In this document: piece by piece, positions 1 to 12,934 of the stretch
Numbering within the stretch: position 1 is the stretch's first letter
How the letters are laid out: each line of letters opens with the position of its first letter
From: Echinometra lucunter
Lineage: Eukaryota; Echinodermata; Echinoidea; Camarodonta; Echinometridae
NCBI GenBank assembly: GCA_029962745.1
Contig: CM057156.1
Coordinates: 2,270,559-2,334,558 of the forward strand
DNA: 64,000 nucleotides
Direction of reading: 5' to 3'
The notes under the pieces: model-generated
Seen by the model: the letters and a program-made list of their open reading frames with translations, nothing else
Told to the model about the DNA's origin: nothing
Database searches by the model: none
Position numbers and translations under genes: made by a program

Positions 1-129
1 GACAGATGGCACAATATATAGACGTAACGCGGGGACAGTAAAATAATATGTTGTATCAAACAAAGAGAGGGTAAGTTAGGATACCTCATCAAGATGAAAA
101 AGAGTCAACGACATTCAAGAAGGCGACCC

Positions 130-669
130 GTTCGTTATTCCGAAGGTTCGTTGGTCCGAAGGTTCGTTAGTCCGAAAATGAAATAAGGTTCGTTAAGGCC
201 CCCTCACATATTAGCGAATCGGGCCAACGAATGCCTAGCACACAGCTATTTTTTGGAAAAGTCCAGATACATTCAAATACGCTCAAATTCTTGGCCACAA
301 TAGGGTTCTAAATTTTTGAATACGTCCAAAATAGAAAATCGACTCCAGCTTATCTCTGCTAACACCTACCAACAGCTAACGAATACCACGTACGTCAAAC
401 GTGTCACGAACGAATAGCAACGAATATCCAAATTTTTTAATACGCTAGGCATTCGTTGGCTCGATTCGCTAATATGTGACGGGGCCTTTAGTTCGTTTTC
501 ATTTTCGGACTATCGAACCTTCGGAAAAACGAACCTTATTTAATTTTCGGATGAACGACCCTTTGAAATAACGAACCTTACTTTATTGTCGGACTAACGA
601 ACCTTCGGAATGATGAACCTTCGGAATAACGAACCTTCAGAATGACGAACCTTCGGAATAACAAACATC
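130..669. mobile_element. Foldback element with arms of short tandem repeats
   Basis: The left outer arm (130-194) is a run of units like GGTTCGTTATTCCGAA. The right outer arm (489-669) is the same unit in reverse complement, for example CCTTCGGAATAACGAA. Inside them is a nearly perfect inverted repeat, 195-238 against 444-488, beginning AAGGCCCC. The element sits in a repeat whose uninterrupted copy is seen at 1276-1290. ACCC occurs on both sides (126-129 and 670-673) and once at the empty site (1279-1282), which suggests a short target duplication. It has no coding capacity. Foldback-type transposons with tandemly repeated arms are a known class; the family is not identified. Confidence 0.75.
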
Positions 670-807
670 ACCCTTTACAGAACAGATAAGGCAATTAAAC
701 ATTCAATGGTATGAACAACAAAAAGGGAGATAACAAAAGAGGCCTCTTCAAAACCAAAACCATTCAAAGATATTCAAGTTAGTTGAATAATTCATGATCA
801 ATTTAAA

Positions 808-935
808 CCAAGGCGCTAGATTGGAGAAGCGAGGATCGGGGTTCGATCCCCTGCAAGGCACTTATGCCCTTGAGCAAGACATTTTTTAAAATCTACATTG
901 CTCTCTTATCCTGTTTATCGTACATCAAATAAATA
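808..935 (+). mobile_element. tRNA-derived SINE fragment
   Basis: A pol III B-box-like GGGTTCGATCCCC at 838-850 is followed by CTTATGCCCTTGAGCAAGAC, which is typical of the tRNA-related region of invertebrate SINEs. The A box is degenerate or missing and the 3' end is unclear. It lies inside the 41-1500 repeat array. Confidence 0.6.
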
Positions 936-1553
936 GGCATATTGGTAAAAACATGTGGGTGTGTGTGTGTGTGTTTTTAATCATAAATGTTATATTCGGT
1001 AATCGAAATGATCTTTTGTAATAGCCAAGGTGAGAATCATATACATGATATAGGAAACATTATCAAGATGAAAACGAGTAAACGACATTCAAAGAGCATA
1101 TTGCTTAAAACGTGTGCATGTGGGCGCGTGTGTGTGAGGGTGTGTGTATGTGTTTTAATCATAAATATTATATTCGGTAGTCGAAATGATCTTTTGTAAT
1201 AGCCAAAGTGAGAATTATATAGGAAACGTTATCAAAATGAAAACGAGTAAACGACATTCAAAGACTCGGAGGACTGTGACCCGTTTTACAGAATGGACAC
1301 TGATAGATGAGGCAACGAACCATGCAGTGATATAAAAAAACAAAAATGGGGATAACAAAGGAGGCCTCTTCAAAATCAAAGCAATATTTAATGACATTCA
1401 AGTTAGTTGATTAATTTCATAAATGTTACATGAGGTAGTCGAAATGATCCTTTGTATTAGCCAAAGAGAGTATAATGGAAACCTTATCAAACAAATCTCT
1501 ACTAGCGATGACGAAACCACTGGCAGAAGGGCTGATGCTCCCATGCAAGTTTG

Positions 1554-1555
<2 letters not shown>

Positions 1556-1599
<44 letters not shown>

Positions 1600-1622
1600 A
1601 GAGAGAGAGGGAGAGAGAGAGA
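1556..1622. repeat. GA microsatellite
   Basis: Nearly pure GA dinucleotide repeat with a short G run in the middle. Apart from this tract and a TTC tract near 2299-2332, I see no gene or recognisable element between 1500 and 2590. Confidence 0.95.
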
Positions 1623-2633
1623 AATATTCCCCAGATAGAAAGCGCTACTTCCAAATGAACAAAACCCTACATTAGAGGTAAACTTGTTCTGTTATCCTAC
1701 AACGTGTGATTAATTCAGCTTATATCATAAAAAGCAGCTACTTTTTATTCCATGAAGAATAAATGGACCGCAGTCTGATTTTTGTGCTTCGTCCCCTGAA
1801 GATTTTCTCTTACAACAAAGGCCCAAATCAACCAAACCAGCTAAAACTTCTTCAGGCAATTTCCATGCGTCTTTTTTGTAGTTTATGTCCTTAGATGTAT
1901 TTTTATTTTTTCCTCAGTTTATTTCATCATAAATGTTTTTCTTATTCTTTAATACGGTATAGCCCGTTACAAATTTTGGAACCTTTCTTGTATGACATGT
2001 TTTTACCATGGGCATCAATCAGCAGATCAGGGGAGGGGCAGGCGGACACGCCCTCCCCAAATGAATAAATGTAAGGCTGTGGAAGGGGGGGGGGGGGTGA
2101 GATAATGAAGTATTTTTTAAGAAGCAACTTTTTTTCTATGAAAATCTCTATGAAGACCGAACATTTTCTCAAAGTTAGAGAAGTTAACATATTTCTTGTC
2201 CTTCCGATTAATAACATCTACTGAGTCTTGCTAAAGAGGTTGGGGACATAAGATAAACAAATGTTGATTTTTTTACAAAAAAAAAATGAATGGGCCATTT
2301 TTCTTCTTCTTCTTCTTCTTCTTCTTCTTCTTTTAATAGAAAAAACATCATTTAATGCGATTGCCCATATAAAGTTTGATACAAAAAGACTGTAGACATG
2401 TATCAATAGCGTTGAAATAACATTCCTTTCTATAACCAAAATTTTTACTTAAATATTAGATCGCCGTATATTTTCATTGAACCCATAGGCATATAATAAA
2501 GAATTAGCAAGATCTATTCCAGAATAAGATGAACCAAAATAATAATTTTAAAAAATCACAACTTTTTCCCTGAATATAATTATGTACCAGTACCAGGACC
2601 ATAGAGTTTAGTGCGTAGGTAACTCTATGGCCA

Positions 2634-2792
2634 GGGGAGCATTTCATCAACATTTGTTTTCTGACAAGTTGTCAGATCTGACATCTTTCCTTGATTTTGA
2701 TTGGCTGAGAAGCATCGTTACTATAGCAACTGTCGGATAAAACAGACTTTGTCGGATAAAACATCCGACAAGTCCTTTCATGAAACGCTCCC
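2634..2792. mobile_element. Palindromic MITE, GGGGAGC-GTTTCATGAA family
   Basis: The ends GGGGAGCATTTCATCAA and TTTCATGAAACGCTCCCC are inverted repeats, and internal blocks (TGTCAGATCTGACA, TGTCGGATAAAACA) extend the fold. A central GATTGGCTG at 2699-2707 breaks the symmetry. A second member of the family lies at 41551-41689. Confidence 0.7.
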
Positions 2793-3939
2793 CAGGACCT
2801 TAAAATGTGAGCTAATTGTGTATTAGAATGTGAATTATTCAAAATGGTCTCTGGAGCACAGGTCTCCCAAAGAATATCTGGTACCTGTCCATACTTTGCT
2901 TCCTCGTCAGTATCATCCGTGGTCAAGACGAGTATCGGTGAGTGCTGGTCCATCTTTGGTCAGTAATTTTTGCGCAAGAACTAATGCTGGCAATACATTT
3001 CAATGCATTTCAAGGCATTTATATACTGCCAAAGTGTCGACCGGATCGACGGTTACAAGAAAATCGCTCAACATAATTTACGAATGTCGTATGAATGTCG
3101 CACGACGTTCATCATTCGAAAAATAAGCGCAGAAAGTTCGCAATTGTCGTGAAATGTTCTCGCGAATGTTGCCCGAGATTAGTTCAACATTCGTGTTGTT
3201 CGTATTTTATTCGCCTATTTTTCGTGTATGTGGACTGGTAATGGTTCGGCTGAACACGACATTCCTACATACGTTGTGAGAACTTCTCACGAACTGCGCA
3301 AGAATGGTTTACGGCAGCCTACTTAAAGAATAACAAAGAAATAAAATACAGCATTTTAAAAAAAGAAGGGTAAACTAGCTGCTCATTTTGGTATGTAAAT
3401 GGAGGTTTGAAATATGATTCTTGTTTCTTCTTGCCTTATTTGTTTATACTTTTTTAAAAATGTTATTATGCTGCCACTTAACACTTTGTATATCTGTATT
3501 CCTTTCTTTTTTAATTTGCTTGATTTTCTCTTGATTCTTTTTGTTATGTTATTTGCTTATGCTTAATAAATACTTAATTACAAAATAAGAGTAGTTTACG
3601 GCTCCATTTTCCAGAGACGTTGGGAGAAAAACTTCTCCGAATGTTGGGTTTTCCATTTTTTGGACATTCTCATCCCTCTCGAAATCTGTTCGCGTGCCTC
3701 GTGAAAACTCTGCTGCAGCTATAAATCTATTTGGATTCACGTATCAGGATCAATCATTTATAATACGCAATTAAAGTGAAAATTTTATGCTCTATAACAA
3801 TAGCATTGGCAACTCTCATACAAAATGAAATGGGTGGGGAAAGGATGTGCATTAACCCCATTGCAAATTTCGCGTTCATTCAATTTTGCAAAATGAAAAC
3901 CTTGTTTACCTGTCTTCTGTCATTGAAAAGTGTATCCAA
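2793..3939. other. No gene seen
   Basis: Short ORFs occur on both strands but none resembles a known protein or has codon-level support. Region 3050-3300 is rich in TTCG/CGAA-type words and may be an old repeat. Confidence 0.4.
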
Positions 3940-4441
3940 CATTGGCGTAAATCCCGGGGGGATGGGGGGATATGTTCTCCCCCCCCCCCCCCCCCCCACT
4001 TTTTTGGAGGGGGGATGGCGTGTACAAATACCCCCCCCCCCAACACACACACACACTTTTTAAGGAAGAAATGATATTTGAATTAATCTTTAAATATAAT
4101 TTTTGATAATCTGTCGTAATCTGTCGTAAACAACAATATTTTAGAATTTCTATTTGAAAATACGATTGAAAACCAGAAAAGCGCTTTTTTTTTTGGCTCA
4201 CTCGCTTCGCTCGCTCGTCACATTTTCAAATTTCTATTTGAAAATGCGAGTGAAAGCAAGAAAAGTGGTAATTTTTGGCTCGCTCGCTCGCAAGATAAAA
4301 ATGAAAATGTGTGTAAGGGGGGTCTGTGCAGGTGGTTGAGGGCGTGTGTTTATACTTAAGTGGGAGTTCGACAGAAAAGTAATCAACAAAAAAAGTCGAT
4401 CATCCCCCCCCCCCACTCCTCAAAGTGGATTTACGCCGGTG
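3940..4441. mobile_element. Non-autonomous hAT element with 8-bp TSD
   Basis: The 15-bp termini CATTGGCGTAAATCC and GGATTTACGCCGGTG are inverted repeats with two mismatches. They are flanked by a perfect 8-bp direct repeat GTATCCAA (3932-3939 and 4442-4449). An A at position 2 and a G at position 5 of the TIR, with an 8-bp duplication, match the hAT superfamily. Inside, a unit beginning ATTTCTATTTGAAAAT and ending in a GCTCGCTC-rich stretch occurs twice (about 4145-4220 and 4230-4293). Poly-C/poly-G tracts lie just inside both ends. There is no transposase ORF. Confidence 0.85.
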
Positions 4442-4654
4442 GTATCCAAGAGTCAAGTTTAGTGTTTCGAGGAAAAGATTTTGCTTTTTTATCATGCAAA
4501 TTCATCTAGTATCTCCGTTCAATTTCAAAATAGCACGTCTGTAAGAATCATTCAAATTCATCTGTAACTGTCGAAAGGACACTTCCAACATTCAAATTCG
4601 ACAATGGGGACTCAAATTCGTAACATGATGAGTCTTTATTTATTTTTAAAAGGA

Positions 4655-5120
4655 GTTAATCCAACTTAATATATTGCAAAAGAAAGCCCTTCGCATTTGC
4701 AACGGTTCACAATATTTATCTCACAGCAGACCAATATTTTACCAACTGAAAACTCTAACAGTATTCGACATTAATGCACTACAAAGTTTGATGTTTATAT
4801 GAAGTATCTAAATGACATGCTCCCTCTTTCATTTCAAAACTTTTATACTTTAAATATATAACACTGTTCACTCCTAACCTACTCGCAGTTCCTTCAGTCT
4901 TCATTTAGTTAACCCTAAGTTACTTATTACCCATAGATCTATTAGACCCCATGGTCCAGACGTATGGAATTCTCTCCCAGAATATATCACATCATCTTGT
5001 TCCCTCTACTCATTTAAAGCCAAAGTTAAAAATCATGTTAATATTCAAGGTAAAATTTTTGTATCCATTCTTCAGTCTTTTCATGTCGCCCTTTCTAACA
5101 TTTTAATCATACCCAATACT

Positions 5121-5153
<33 letters not shown>

Positions 5154-5645
5154 GCCAATATCATCATCATCATCATCATCATCATCATCGCCATTATCAT
5201 CATCATCATCATCGTCATCATTTCATCATCATCATCATCGTCATCATCATCATCGCCATTATCATCATCATCATCGTCATCACTTCATCATCATCATCAT
5301 CATCGTCACTATCCTTTTTAATGTAGGATTTCCGTTATTTTGATCTATTCCGCTGATTAAATATGTTTATCTATTTCATAATATTTATTTGGGGTTGCCA
5401 TATTTTTAAGCAAATTGCTTACAATGGCAGTCCTTCTTTCGCAAATGATTTTATGTTTAATGAATTACAATAATTTGACAATTTATCATTTCTTGTTTGT
5501 TTTTAAAAAATGATTGTTACAAATACTTGTTTATTTATCATTCATTGTCAAAAAGAACTTGTGCATTTTATTTTGTATATGTTACCGAAATGTTGTACTT
5601 ATGTGAGAATACAGAAGAAAAATAAATCAAATCAAATCAAATCAA
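4655..5645 (+). mobile_element. 3' end of a non-LTR retrotransposon (Jockey/CR1/L2-like)
   Basis: Translation from about 4657 gives LQKKALRICNG, LSHSRPIFYQL and VFDINALQSLMF. After a stop and a frame change come YLNDMLPLSF and PHGPDVWNSLPEYI. These blocks, in this order, are the C-terminal end of reverse transcriptases of Jockey/CR1/L2-like LINEs. It is a dead 5'-truncated copy with in-frame stops. The 3' part holds a long ATC microsatellite (about 5123-5307) and ends at a terminal AAATC repeat near 5622-5645, the kind of short repeat tail usual for these elements. Confidence 0.85.
5123..5307. repeat. ATC trinucleotide microsatellite
   Basis: Long imperfect (ATC)n with interruptions such as GCC and TTC, embedded in the 3' region of the LINE remnant. 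Confidence 0.95.
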
Positions 5646-8600
5646 ACTTTAGGGTTCCCCTGAAAAAGGACTGATTTCGAATTTCTTATCCTCTGCACAA
5701 GAAAAACAAAATAATGAACAGGCCTTTTGTTACCAAGCGATGAAATCTTTAAATTGGCCATTATCAAAACATTTGGCTCTGTCTTGAAAGGCAGATATAA
5801 TGTCACACACATACAAAAATACAAAGATATCAAAAGTCATATTGAAAAAAATAATAATTTGAATGTACAACCCGCCCAAATGGGTGCTCCAAAATGAAGT
5901 TGAATTTTTGGAATATCAATAAGACTGGCAATGCTGCGAAATCGACCGGGAATACCTATATTATCGTCGTCATCATCATCATTATAACTATCATTATCGT
6001 CATCATCATTTCTTCTTTTAAGTATACACACGTAATTATAACTCGATTACACATGTCATGCCTGTAATACCTTTGATGACGCGGGTATAAATCATGAAAA
6101 AGTTATGTACATTTCCTATACACTTAAGTATAAAAAGCAACACCAAGTTCATACCCCTATGTATTCAGTAAAAGAACGTATTCATATCAACTGATATAAT
6201 TATTCGTAATTCACTTTCTTTTAGCAGAGAAAATGCAAATTACAACAAAATGAAATCGAAATAAAGAAACAAAAGCGCAATGAATGATTATACCCTGTCT
6301 CGTCTACCCAAATTGTGAATTATTCTGTTGTCTGGCCCTCTTGAAAATATAAATTTTTACTGAAAAAAAAAATTGTGCTGAAATAAAAAGTCAAATAGGG
6401 GGGGGGGGGGAGTCTGAGGAAGATAAAAGTCGCCGAAGTCATTTCATCAACAAGTGAAACAGGTTCATCGCCCTAAATTTGTGCGAGCGTTTGATGGATC
6501 AGCATATGGCAAAAGACAGATCATGTCACTAATAAATTCATTTCAAACTTTCGTAGAGCAAGCGCCGATTTAGTATAACCAAATGGGCAAGACTCTGACT
6601 TTATTTCTATGACTTCTATGAGCCTATTCCGATTTTGTTATGAATAGAAAGAGAAGAGCGTCTTTAATCTCTGTCTCTTTCTTATCATTTTCTTTGTAAT
6701 TCGGTTCCAGAAATAATTATTCAGATTAGATGTGATTTGTTAAGAAAGAAATCTAAAACAGAAAAAAAAGAAAAATAAAAGCAATCTGTTCCTCGACTAT
6801 AGACCTTTGAACATTGTGAAAGCTGATAATAACATCATTTCCAGTAAGGTACGGTCTTAAGAATGCAATAACGCATTGATAGCTTCTAAATTTTGAACAG
6901 AATGCAAAATAACCGTCAAAGTAAATCATTCAGCAATCTGTAATTCAAATGGAAAAGAACAAAAATCACCGAATTGAGTATTCAAGTCAATATCAATCTT
7001 ACCTTGTCTTTGCTTCCCTCGAATGTATAGAAATGAACGGACCAGACTGGAGGGAAGATGATGTTCACGGCACTCCTATGAAGCTGGTATCTTTAATCTT
7101 ATCGTATTTTGATGAGAGATTTAGATAAAAACCCACTATACGCACTCATCCAAATACAGAGGATCTGCGCACGATGTCGACAGAGTTTGTTGCGCATGTC
7201 TGTTGTGACCATTTTCTTGTACAGTGATGTAATTCGATCAGTGTTCTGCTGTTTTTCATCGTCTTTTTAATAATGTTTCCTTCACTCAGCTGAGCTTTCT
7301 CTCACCCCCCCCCCCCCCCTCTATCTCTCTTTCTTAGTGATTATCGTTCCCTTCAGTCTTTTTTTTTTTAAATTTGCAAGGGCGAATCCAGCAGGACTGT
7401 GAGAGAGGGGGAAAGTCACATCAATTTTTCCTCACAACATTTTTTTCCCGAAAGCGTGAGGCCTAGCAATTCTGCTATTATTAAAAAGACGTCATGTCTG
7501 TCGGCTCAGAGTGAAGGGCTATACAGGGCCCCGTTCTTAAACTGTGGACCGCGAGATGATTCGATGTGCCCCCCCCCGAAAAAAAAGCAAAGAAAGAAAA
7601 TCCATTTAATACTATAAATGTATTTAAATTCATTATCAGAAATGAATATTAATCTCAAAATATGAAATAATAATGTCAGCACAAGACGTGACACAGGATA
7701 AGGGTGATATACTTATCCATGCTAAAGTATTTAATGGGAGGGAATTTTTTATTTGATCCAATTCCCGGGCCTCATCTTTCTATGTGAAATGACGGTGGGG
7801 AGGGGGGTAAACTTTATTCCTGTGAGTTTCAAATGACCATGATTGATCCACTTCATTTTCAGATTTTCAGGCAGTTGTGAGGTCGCTCGCTTGCTTGCCT
7901 TACTCACTCGCACACTTTAAAAACCCAGCGATTAATATTCGGGCAAGAGATGTCACCCCATAAGTATTAGGCTAATGTGTAAACTATTATTACTCAGTGG
8001 CTGCGATGTAATGTCAGAAATATTTCTGGCCCGTGAGACAAATTAATGAACAGTGCGTTGTTTTTAGTGATGAAGCGATGCGTAAACCACTAGTAAACCC
8101 ACTCATTTACCAGTGTTTACAGCAGGCCTTTTAAAACATTAATGATTATGTACGACGCTATAATTAATTTCTCGCCTAAGGAAATGGGTCTGATAAATCA
8201 TCCATAGTTTCATCAGGTAATTTGGTACGTATAGAGCAAAACAAAAGAAATTAACAAAATAAAACGTCAAAAAGTTATATGAAAAATGATGGTAAAGAAA
8301 AGACTCAAATTACCCTCATCTCACTTTTCTCTGTTTTTTTTTTCTCAAAAATTCTGCAGATATGTAACTATACAAAAAGTCTGGCGAAGAAAAATGGGGA
8401 AAACGGAAAGAATTTACATGAGGATGAGGACAAACATCACACGGTCTCTTCCTTAATTGTTGACGATAGAGTCGTCCTTCAGAATTTTAATCCACCGTCA
8501 ATTCAGATGAACCTAATGCACCATGAAGGTCACGCTTTCCTCGAAGTAGGACTCATGAAGTGTGGGTGAAATATGAATTAGAAAAATGGTAGCATGGTAG

Positions 8601-9139
8601 TATAGATAGTTGGTTCACCTTGTTCGTTGATTAAAATGAAAATTATGTTTAAAAGCCGATCTTACAGAGAAAACGAAAAGTTTGTTGTTGAGTCTCGAGT
8701 CTCTAGAATGTTCTTGTGAGCAAGGACATCAATACTGAGTAGATAGGATATGACGTCGTGTATACAGAGGTTATAAATAATTGATACCATATGCGAGAGT
8801 GAATTTATGTCTCGTATACCAACCAGTTTCCTGTATTGGATCACGTTGAAATTTTGTACGGAAGAAGAAAAGAAATCAGCTTGGAGAAGTCTTTTAAATT
8901 CTTAAGTATATTCTAATAACTATACTCTAGGGAGATATCAGTGTCCCGATTTGTCATACCCTCTTTAGTCTTATATGCGTTTAATGGAGAATAGGTCTGT
9001 ATGAATGCAAAATTTATCATTTCGCAAAGCTCACTTCAGAAACTTTTTCTCCGAGTTCAGGTTTCAAACATCAAATGAAAATGTATGTTTGTGTATATAC
9101 GTCTTAAAGGTTGTTTGACTTTTATCTTTGAAACTGAAG
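5646..9139. other. Intergenic sequence, no gene seen
   Basis: AT-rich sequence with poly-G (about 6400), poly-C (about 7305 and 7568) and short ATC tracts (about 5960-6010). The ORFs are all under 100 codons, low complexity or isolated. No splice-linked coding blocks or known domains were recognised. Confidence 0.4.
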
Positions 9140-9262
9140 TAGTACTGCAGAGGCTACCCTGGGTAAACAAGACATAACGTAATGATTATTATCATTATTA
9201 TTAATATTGTTATTGTTATTATCATAGTTATTATTATTATCATCATCGTCATCATTGTTTTA
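9140..9262 (+). mobile_element. SINE 3' end with ATT-rich tail
   Basis: GGCTACCCTGGGTAAAC near 9152 followed by a long ATT/ATC tail resembles the end of the SINE at 61275-61500, which has GGTTACCTTGGGTAAAT. The tRNA-like head is missing. Confidence 0.5.
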
Positions 9263-11128
9263 TCGTTATTTTTTGTTATTACTTTCAATATCATTATTAT
9301 CTGAATTAATTCTATAAAAGCATCTTCATATGCTGTGATAAGTATACCCATAATATTTTTCATTGCAGATTTTTTCTTCTTACCCCTTCCCCTCTCCCTT
9401 TCTTTATCCTGTTTCCTATAATATTCAGTCTTGCTGATTTTCTATTTACAGTATATCTTATGCCCGTTTTTTCTTTCTTTAACTCCCTGCCTTTATTTCA
9501 TTTCATGTATTCCAGTCTCTTTCTCATACAGCATCCCCTGCTCTCCTCTCTCTCTCTCTCTCTCTCTCTCCTCTCTCCTCTCTCCTCTTCCTCTCATCTG
9601 TCTCCTCCTTCTATCTCTCTCTCCCTCCCAAATTCATCTCACGAGTCCTGTCATTTCACTGAAAACTATAAGAAGTTGCCATTTAATACCATTATGATGA
9701 AGAATATATTCTTGAGTGATAATTAGTTTTCTGATATTTGTTTTCTGATTTTTTTTACTCCTATAAAAAAGAGAGAATTTAATGTGAAGTAAAGACTCAA
9801 GTGGCGTTGCATCGAGTAAAAATAATATTTCGAAATATCTGCTTATATCGAACTATTTATTTTAAAAGAAATCGTACTAACATGTACTTAACGAAATGAC
9901 ATTAATTTGCACGATTCTCCATCATGCAGACAATGGAACTTTGCATCGTTCAGTAGCTCAAACATCATGAACATAGATCGTAAATTAAAGATGTCATGCC
10001 ATTACAGTACATTATCACTCCTGTGGTTTCGGAAGTTGAAAATTATACACATAGCTACACCACCAGGTACATTACTAACAGTACATGTAGCACATCCTAT
10101 AAGTTGTCCCCCAAATAAATCCCCCCCCCCCACAACAAAAGAAAAAAAAAAGAAAAAAAAAAGGCTGGAGTATTCTACAAGGTGTCTGCGGCAGTTAAAC
10201 CTGCCTAATCATGCTGATAGAGGAAGTAATATTTAATAAATATATTGGGGGGGGGGGGAACTGCCTTGACACAAACACAATGAAGTTGCTATAATTTAAG
10301 CCTTGTTAGGATAAGAATCTTGTTTGTGTGTTTGCCTCGTTCTAACCTGGAATTCCCGGGGGGGGGGGCAGTCAGCATAAATTCCTGTAGACGCGCGCGC
10401 GACCATGGGTTTTCAAGAACCATCCTAAATGAGGTCTATCCATTGATCGAAATTACACCCTTCTCGAGTTTTTCCCCCCGTGCCTTTCTATGAAAATTTA
10501 CCCTTAAACATGCTAAACAGTTCAACTTCCTCGATCATATCCCCTAAACAAGGTCTCTGTCTACAAGAAATCATACTCTTTCTCTTCATTATTATTATTA
10601 TATATATATATATTTTTTTTGGGGGGGGTGCCTAACCTAATCACGGGACACGCCTAAATCAGCGACAGCTACCTTTTCCACACGTTTTCCTGGTCGCAGA
10701 TGTGTACAGCAATATTTTAACCCCACCCCCACCCCCAGGCGGGTGCTATTCACTTTAGCAACAAAGAAATAAAAGATGGGGTTTTATTTTCATCAGGTTT
10801 CATCAGGTATTTACTCATGGTGTTTTAGCGTTTAACTGCATTCAAGAGCCTTTTATAGCAGGAAAGAAATAGAAACTAAGATTAATATCATAAAGAATCG
10901 CATTCTTTTCGACATCCTATGAGGGGAACTCAATTTGTTTCAATTTTGGACTACCGTTGGTTCAGCAAACGGCTTTTCTGCATAATTTTAACAACATTGA
11001 AATAACGTTTCGTATAGCTCGTATGATACCAGAGATTTTGTTTTCTCTCAAAAATCCAGTGTGTTATTTAGCTGAAATGAAAGTCCTGCAAATGAAAACT
11101 TCCATATCTTAAATTCACGAATTAAATA
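9263..11128. other. Intergenic sequence, no gene seen
   Basis: Contains a CT microsatellite (about 9545-9600), poly-C and poly-G tracts (about 10121, 10246, 10359, 10621) and an AT repeat (about 10593-10610). The ORFs over the CT tract are low-complexity translations. No gene is supported. Confidence 0.4.
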
Positions 11129-11539
11129 TATACAGTCATTTTGTAAATTAAGGAAAATCAATATCTAAAGCGAATCTTAGACACTTCGGAGGCTATCATG
11201 AGTTTGGATTTCGACATTAAGGCATTTTGAAAATAAAAACTACATTTCAAACAGCGAATTATCTCAGATTAGTGATCCCACTGACTGAATATTGAACCTT
11301 TTCCGAAACGCTAATCTGATTTCATGTACACAGTACACAAGTTTAGGCTGCTGAAAGGATGAGGCCACCGCCAACTTAAACTCGAACGAAACATAAATCG
11401 TTTTAGATACTGCATTAAAAAGTTCTTCCTACTCAAGGTGCAGAATCACGAATAGTGGGGCAGAAAGTGGAAATCCAAGATTTTACTCATAATTATAAGG
11501 GGCCACTTTCTTTGGGAGTTGAACCCACTCAAGGGGGGG

Positions 11540-11865
11540 GGGGGTGTTTCATAAAGCTGTTCGTAAAGTTACGATCGACTTTACGAACAACTTGAATATG
11601 GCAGGCTTAATGGGATTCTCAATCATCATAAATAGTATCAGCTAAAGGTGAATTATGCAGACATAGATCAACATTACTATTGTTAACAAATATTTTTATT
11701 GTAAAGTATATTTTTTTTTCAAAAACTTTATCAAGATTATTGGAAATGCTGACACACTTTGTTAAAGCATCAGGAAAAATTTGGGAATCCCACTTGGCTT
11801 GCCATATTCCAGTTGTTCGTAAAGTCATTCGTAACTTTACGAACAGCTTTATGAAACACCCCCCC
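11540..11865. mobile_element. Palindromic MITE, GTGTTTCATAAAGCTGTTCG family, copy A
   Basis: The left end reads GTGTTTCATAAAGCTGTTCG and the right end CGAACAGCTTTATGAAACAC, extending inward through CGTAAAGTTACG to about 60 bp of inverted repeat. A G run and a C run cap the ends. The mirror copy is at about 32145-32465; diverged members are at 45998-47786 (split) and 54213-54539. Confidence 0.85.
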
Positions 11866-11958
11866 CCCCCCCCCAGTTCATTCTGGAACAGACGTCAAAG
11901 TAGTGGTTTGAATTATTCTTGAGAATCAATTTCTACTCCTGTAACGAATTGATCCCGA

Positions 11959-12372
11959 TAAGGCCACCGCACATTATACGATCTGACTACGACCCGATTA
12001 TGGAAAAAAATCGTATATTTCATCAGTTATAGAATTTCAACCATTGAAATTATCCTTATGAAAGTCCGGAATGATGATAGGAATAATACGTCTAAATTTT
12101 GGTTCACTGCAAGCCTTTTTGTTTGAGTAAAGGCCAAATCTGATTCAAATCGTAGACAATCGCAACACTAGGCCTGTGACATCACTACGATTCGCTATTG
12201 ATTTCGCTTTTTCTTCCACTGGGAGGCTCGCGACAGCCCGGAATTTCGATTTTAGTATTCATATGACTATTCAGAACGTTGAGCACTAAGATTCAACATG
12301 TTTGAATTTGCATCTAAAGTGCTTTAACAAATTCCTCGAATCGCAGACCGATCGTGCGATGGGCTTTAATCT
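11959..12372. mobile_element. MITE with GGCCACCGCACATTATACGAT terminus
   Basis: The left end TAAGGCCACCGCACATTATA and the right end TCGTGCGATGGGCTTTA are imperfect inverted repeats around a non-coding core. The mirror copy lies in the right arm near 31645-32060. Boundaries are approximate. Confidence 0.45.
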
Positions 12373-12445
12373 GATTCCACAAAGAGTGGATTCCCACTCT
12401 TGTACATGTACACTGGGAGAAGTTCTCGATCGTCTGTAGGGACGC

Positions 12446-12715
12446 CATACCATTCTGCCCTACTTTGGCAAAAGGAAGCAAGTGACGTCAATCAAATTTT
12501 AGTTATTGATATTTTCATATTAAACCCAGTGTGCTCTTCTTCCGGGCCAAATTTTATGCGTGAACACTTATCATGTTAAGGGACATATTACGCAAGACAT
12601 TAAGGTTTGACGTCAGTGTAAAGACAGTTACATTTTGCTCTTTTACAGGAAATGTCACTTTTGCCACTTGCTTCCTTTTGCCAAATGAGGGCAGCATTGG
12701 GTATGCTGGGTACTG
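12446..12715. mobile_element. MITE with TTTGGCAAAAGGAAGCAAGTG inverted repeat
   Basis: CATACCATTCTGCCCTACTT with GGCAAAAGGAAGCAAGTG on the left pairs with CACTTGCTTCCTTTTGCC and GGGCAGCATTGGGTATG on the right. The core is non-coding. The mirror copy is at about 31316-31590. Confidence 0.65.
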
Positions 12716-12934
12716 CCTGGTATGCGATTTAGCTGTTTGAAAAATATATCAACTGGAAGGCTTAATATCCCTGCTTTTTCATCTTAGCATTTACATGCGA
12801 TACAATATACATTTTGAAGATTACATAATACATATATTTACGGCAAACTCAGTAAACATCCAGTCGCAGTTGGTCGTGTAGTTATGCTGAGTTCTATCAA
12901 TGTTTTGACTGACACAGTTAGGGATCCAAGCTGA

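Larger units (their letters stand above)
41..1500 (+). repeat. Diverged tandem-like repeat family, several copies
   Basis: Copies of one repeat of roughly 400 bp follow each other here. Shared blocks include GGTAGTCGAAATGATC (near 1000, 1175 and 1432), AAACGAGTAAACGACATTC (near 1070 and 1242), GAGGCCTCTTCAAAA (near 740 and 1361) and TTCAAGTTAGTTGA (near 774 and 1395). The first copy is split by the foldback element at 130-669 and is followed by a SINE piece. GT-rich stretches sit near 960 and 1130. Short ORFs here are not conserved between copies, so no protein is claimed. Confidence 0.75.

Noticed and set aside
5123..5307. Regular repeats resembling an array
   Set aside because: Pure ATC microsatellite with short interruptions, in an animal LINE 3' end; no spacers, so no CRISPR-like structure.
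9431..9726. Ser/Leu-rich ORFs over CT and GA tracts (also near 16567, 17381, 26407, 27235, 54523)
   Set aside because: Translations of dinucleotide or trinucleotide repeats, open in several frames at once.
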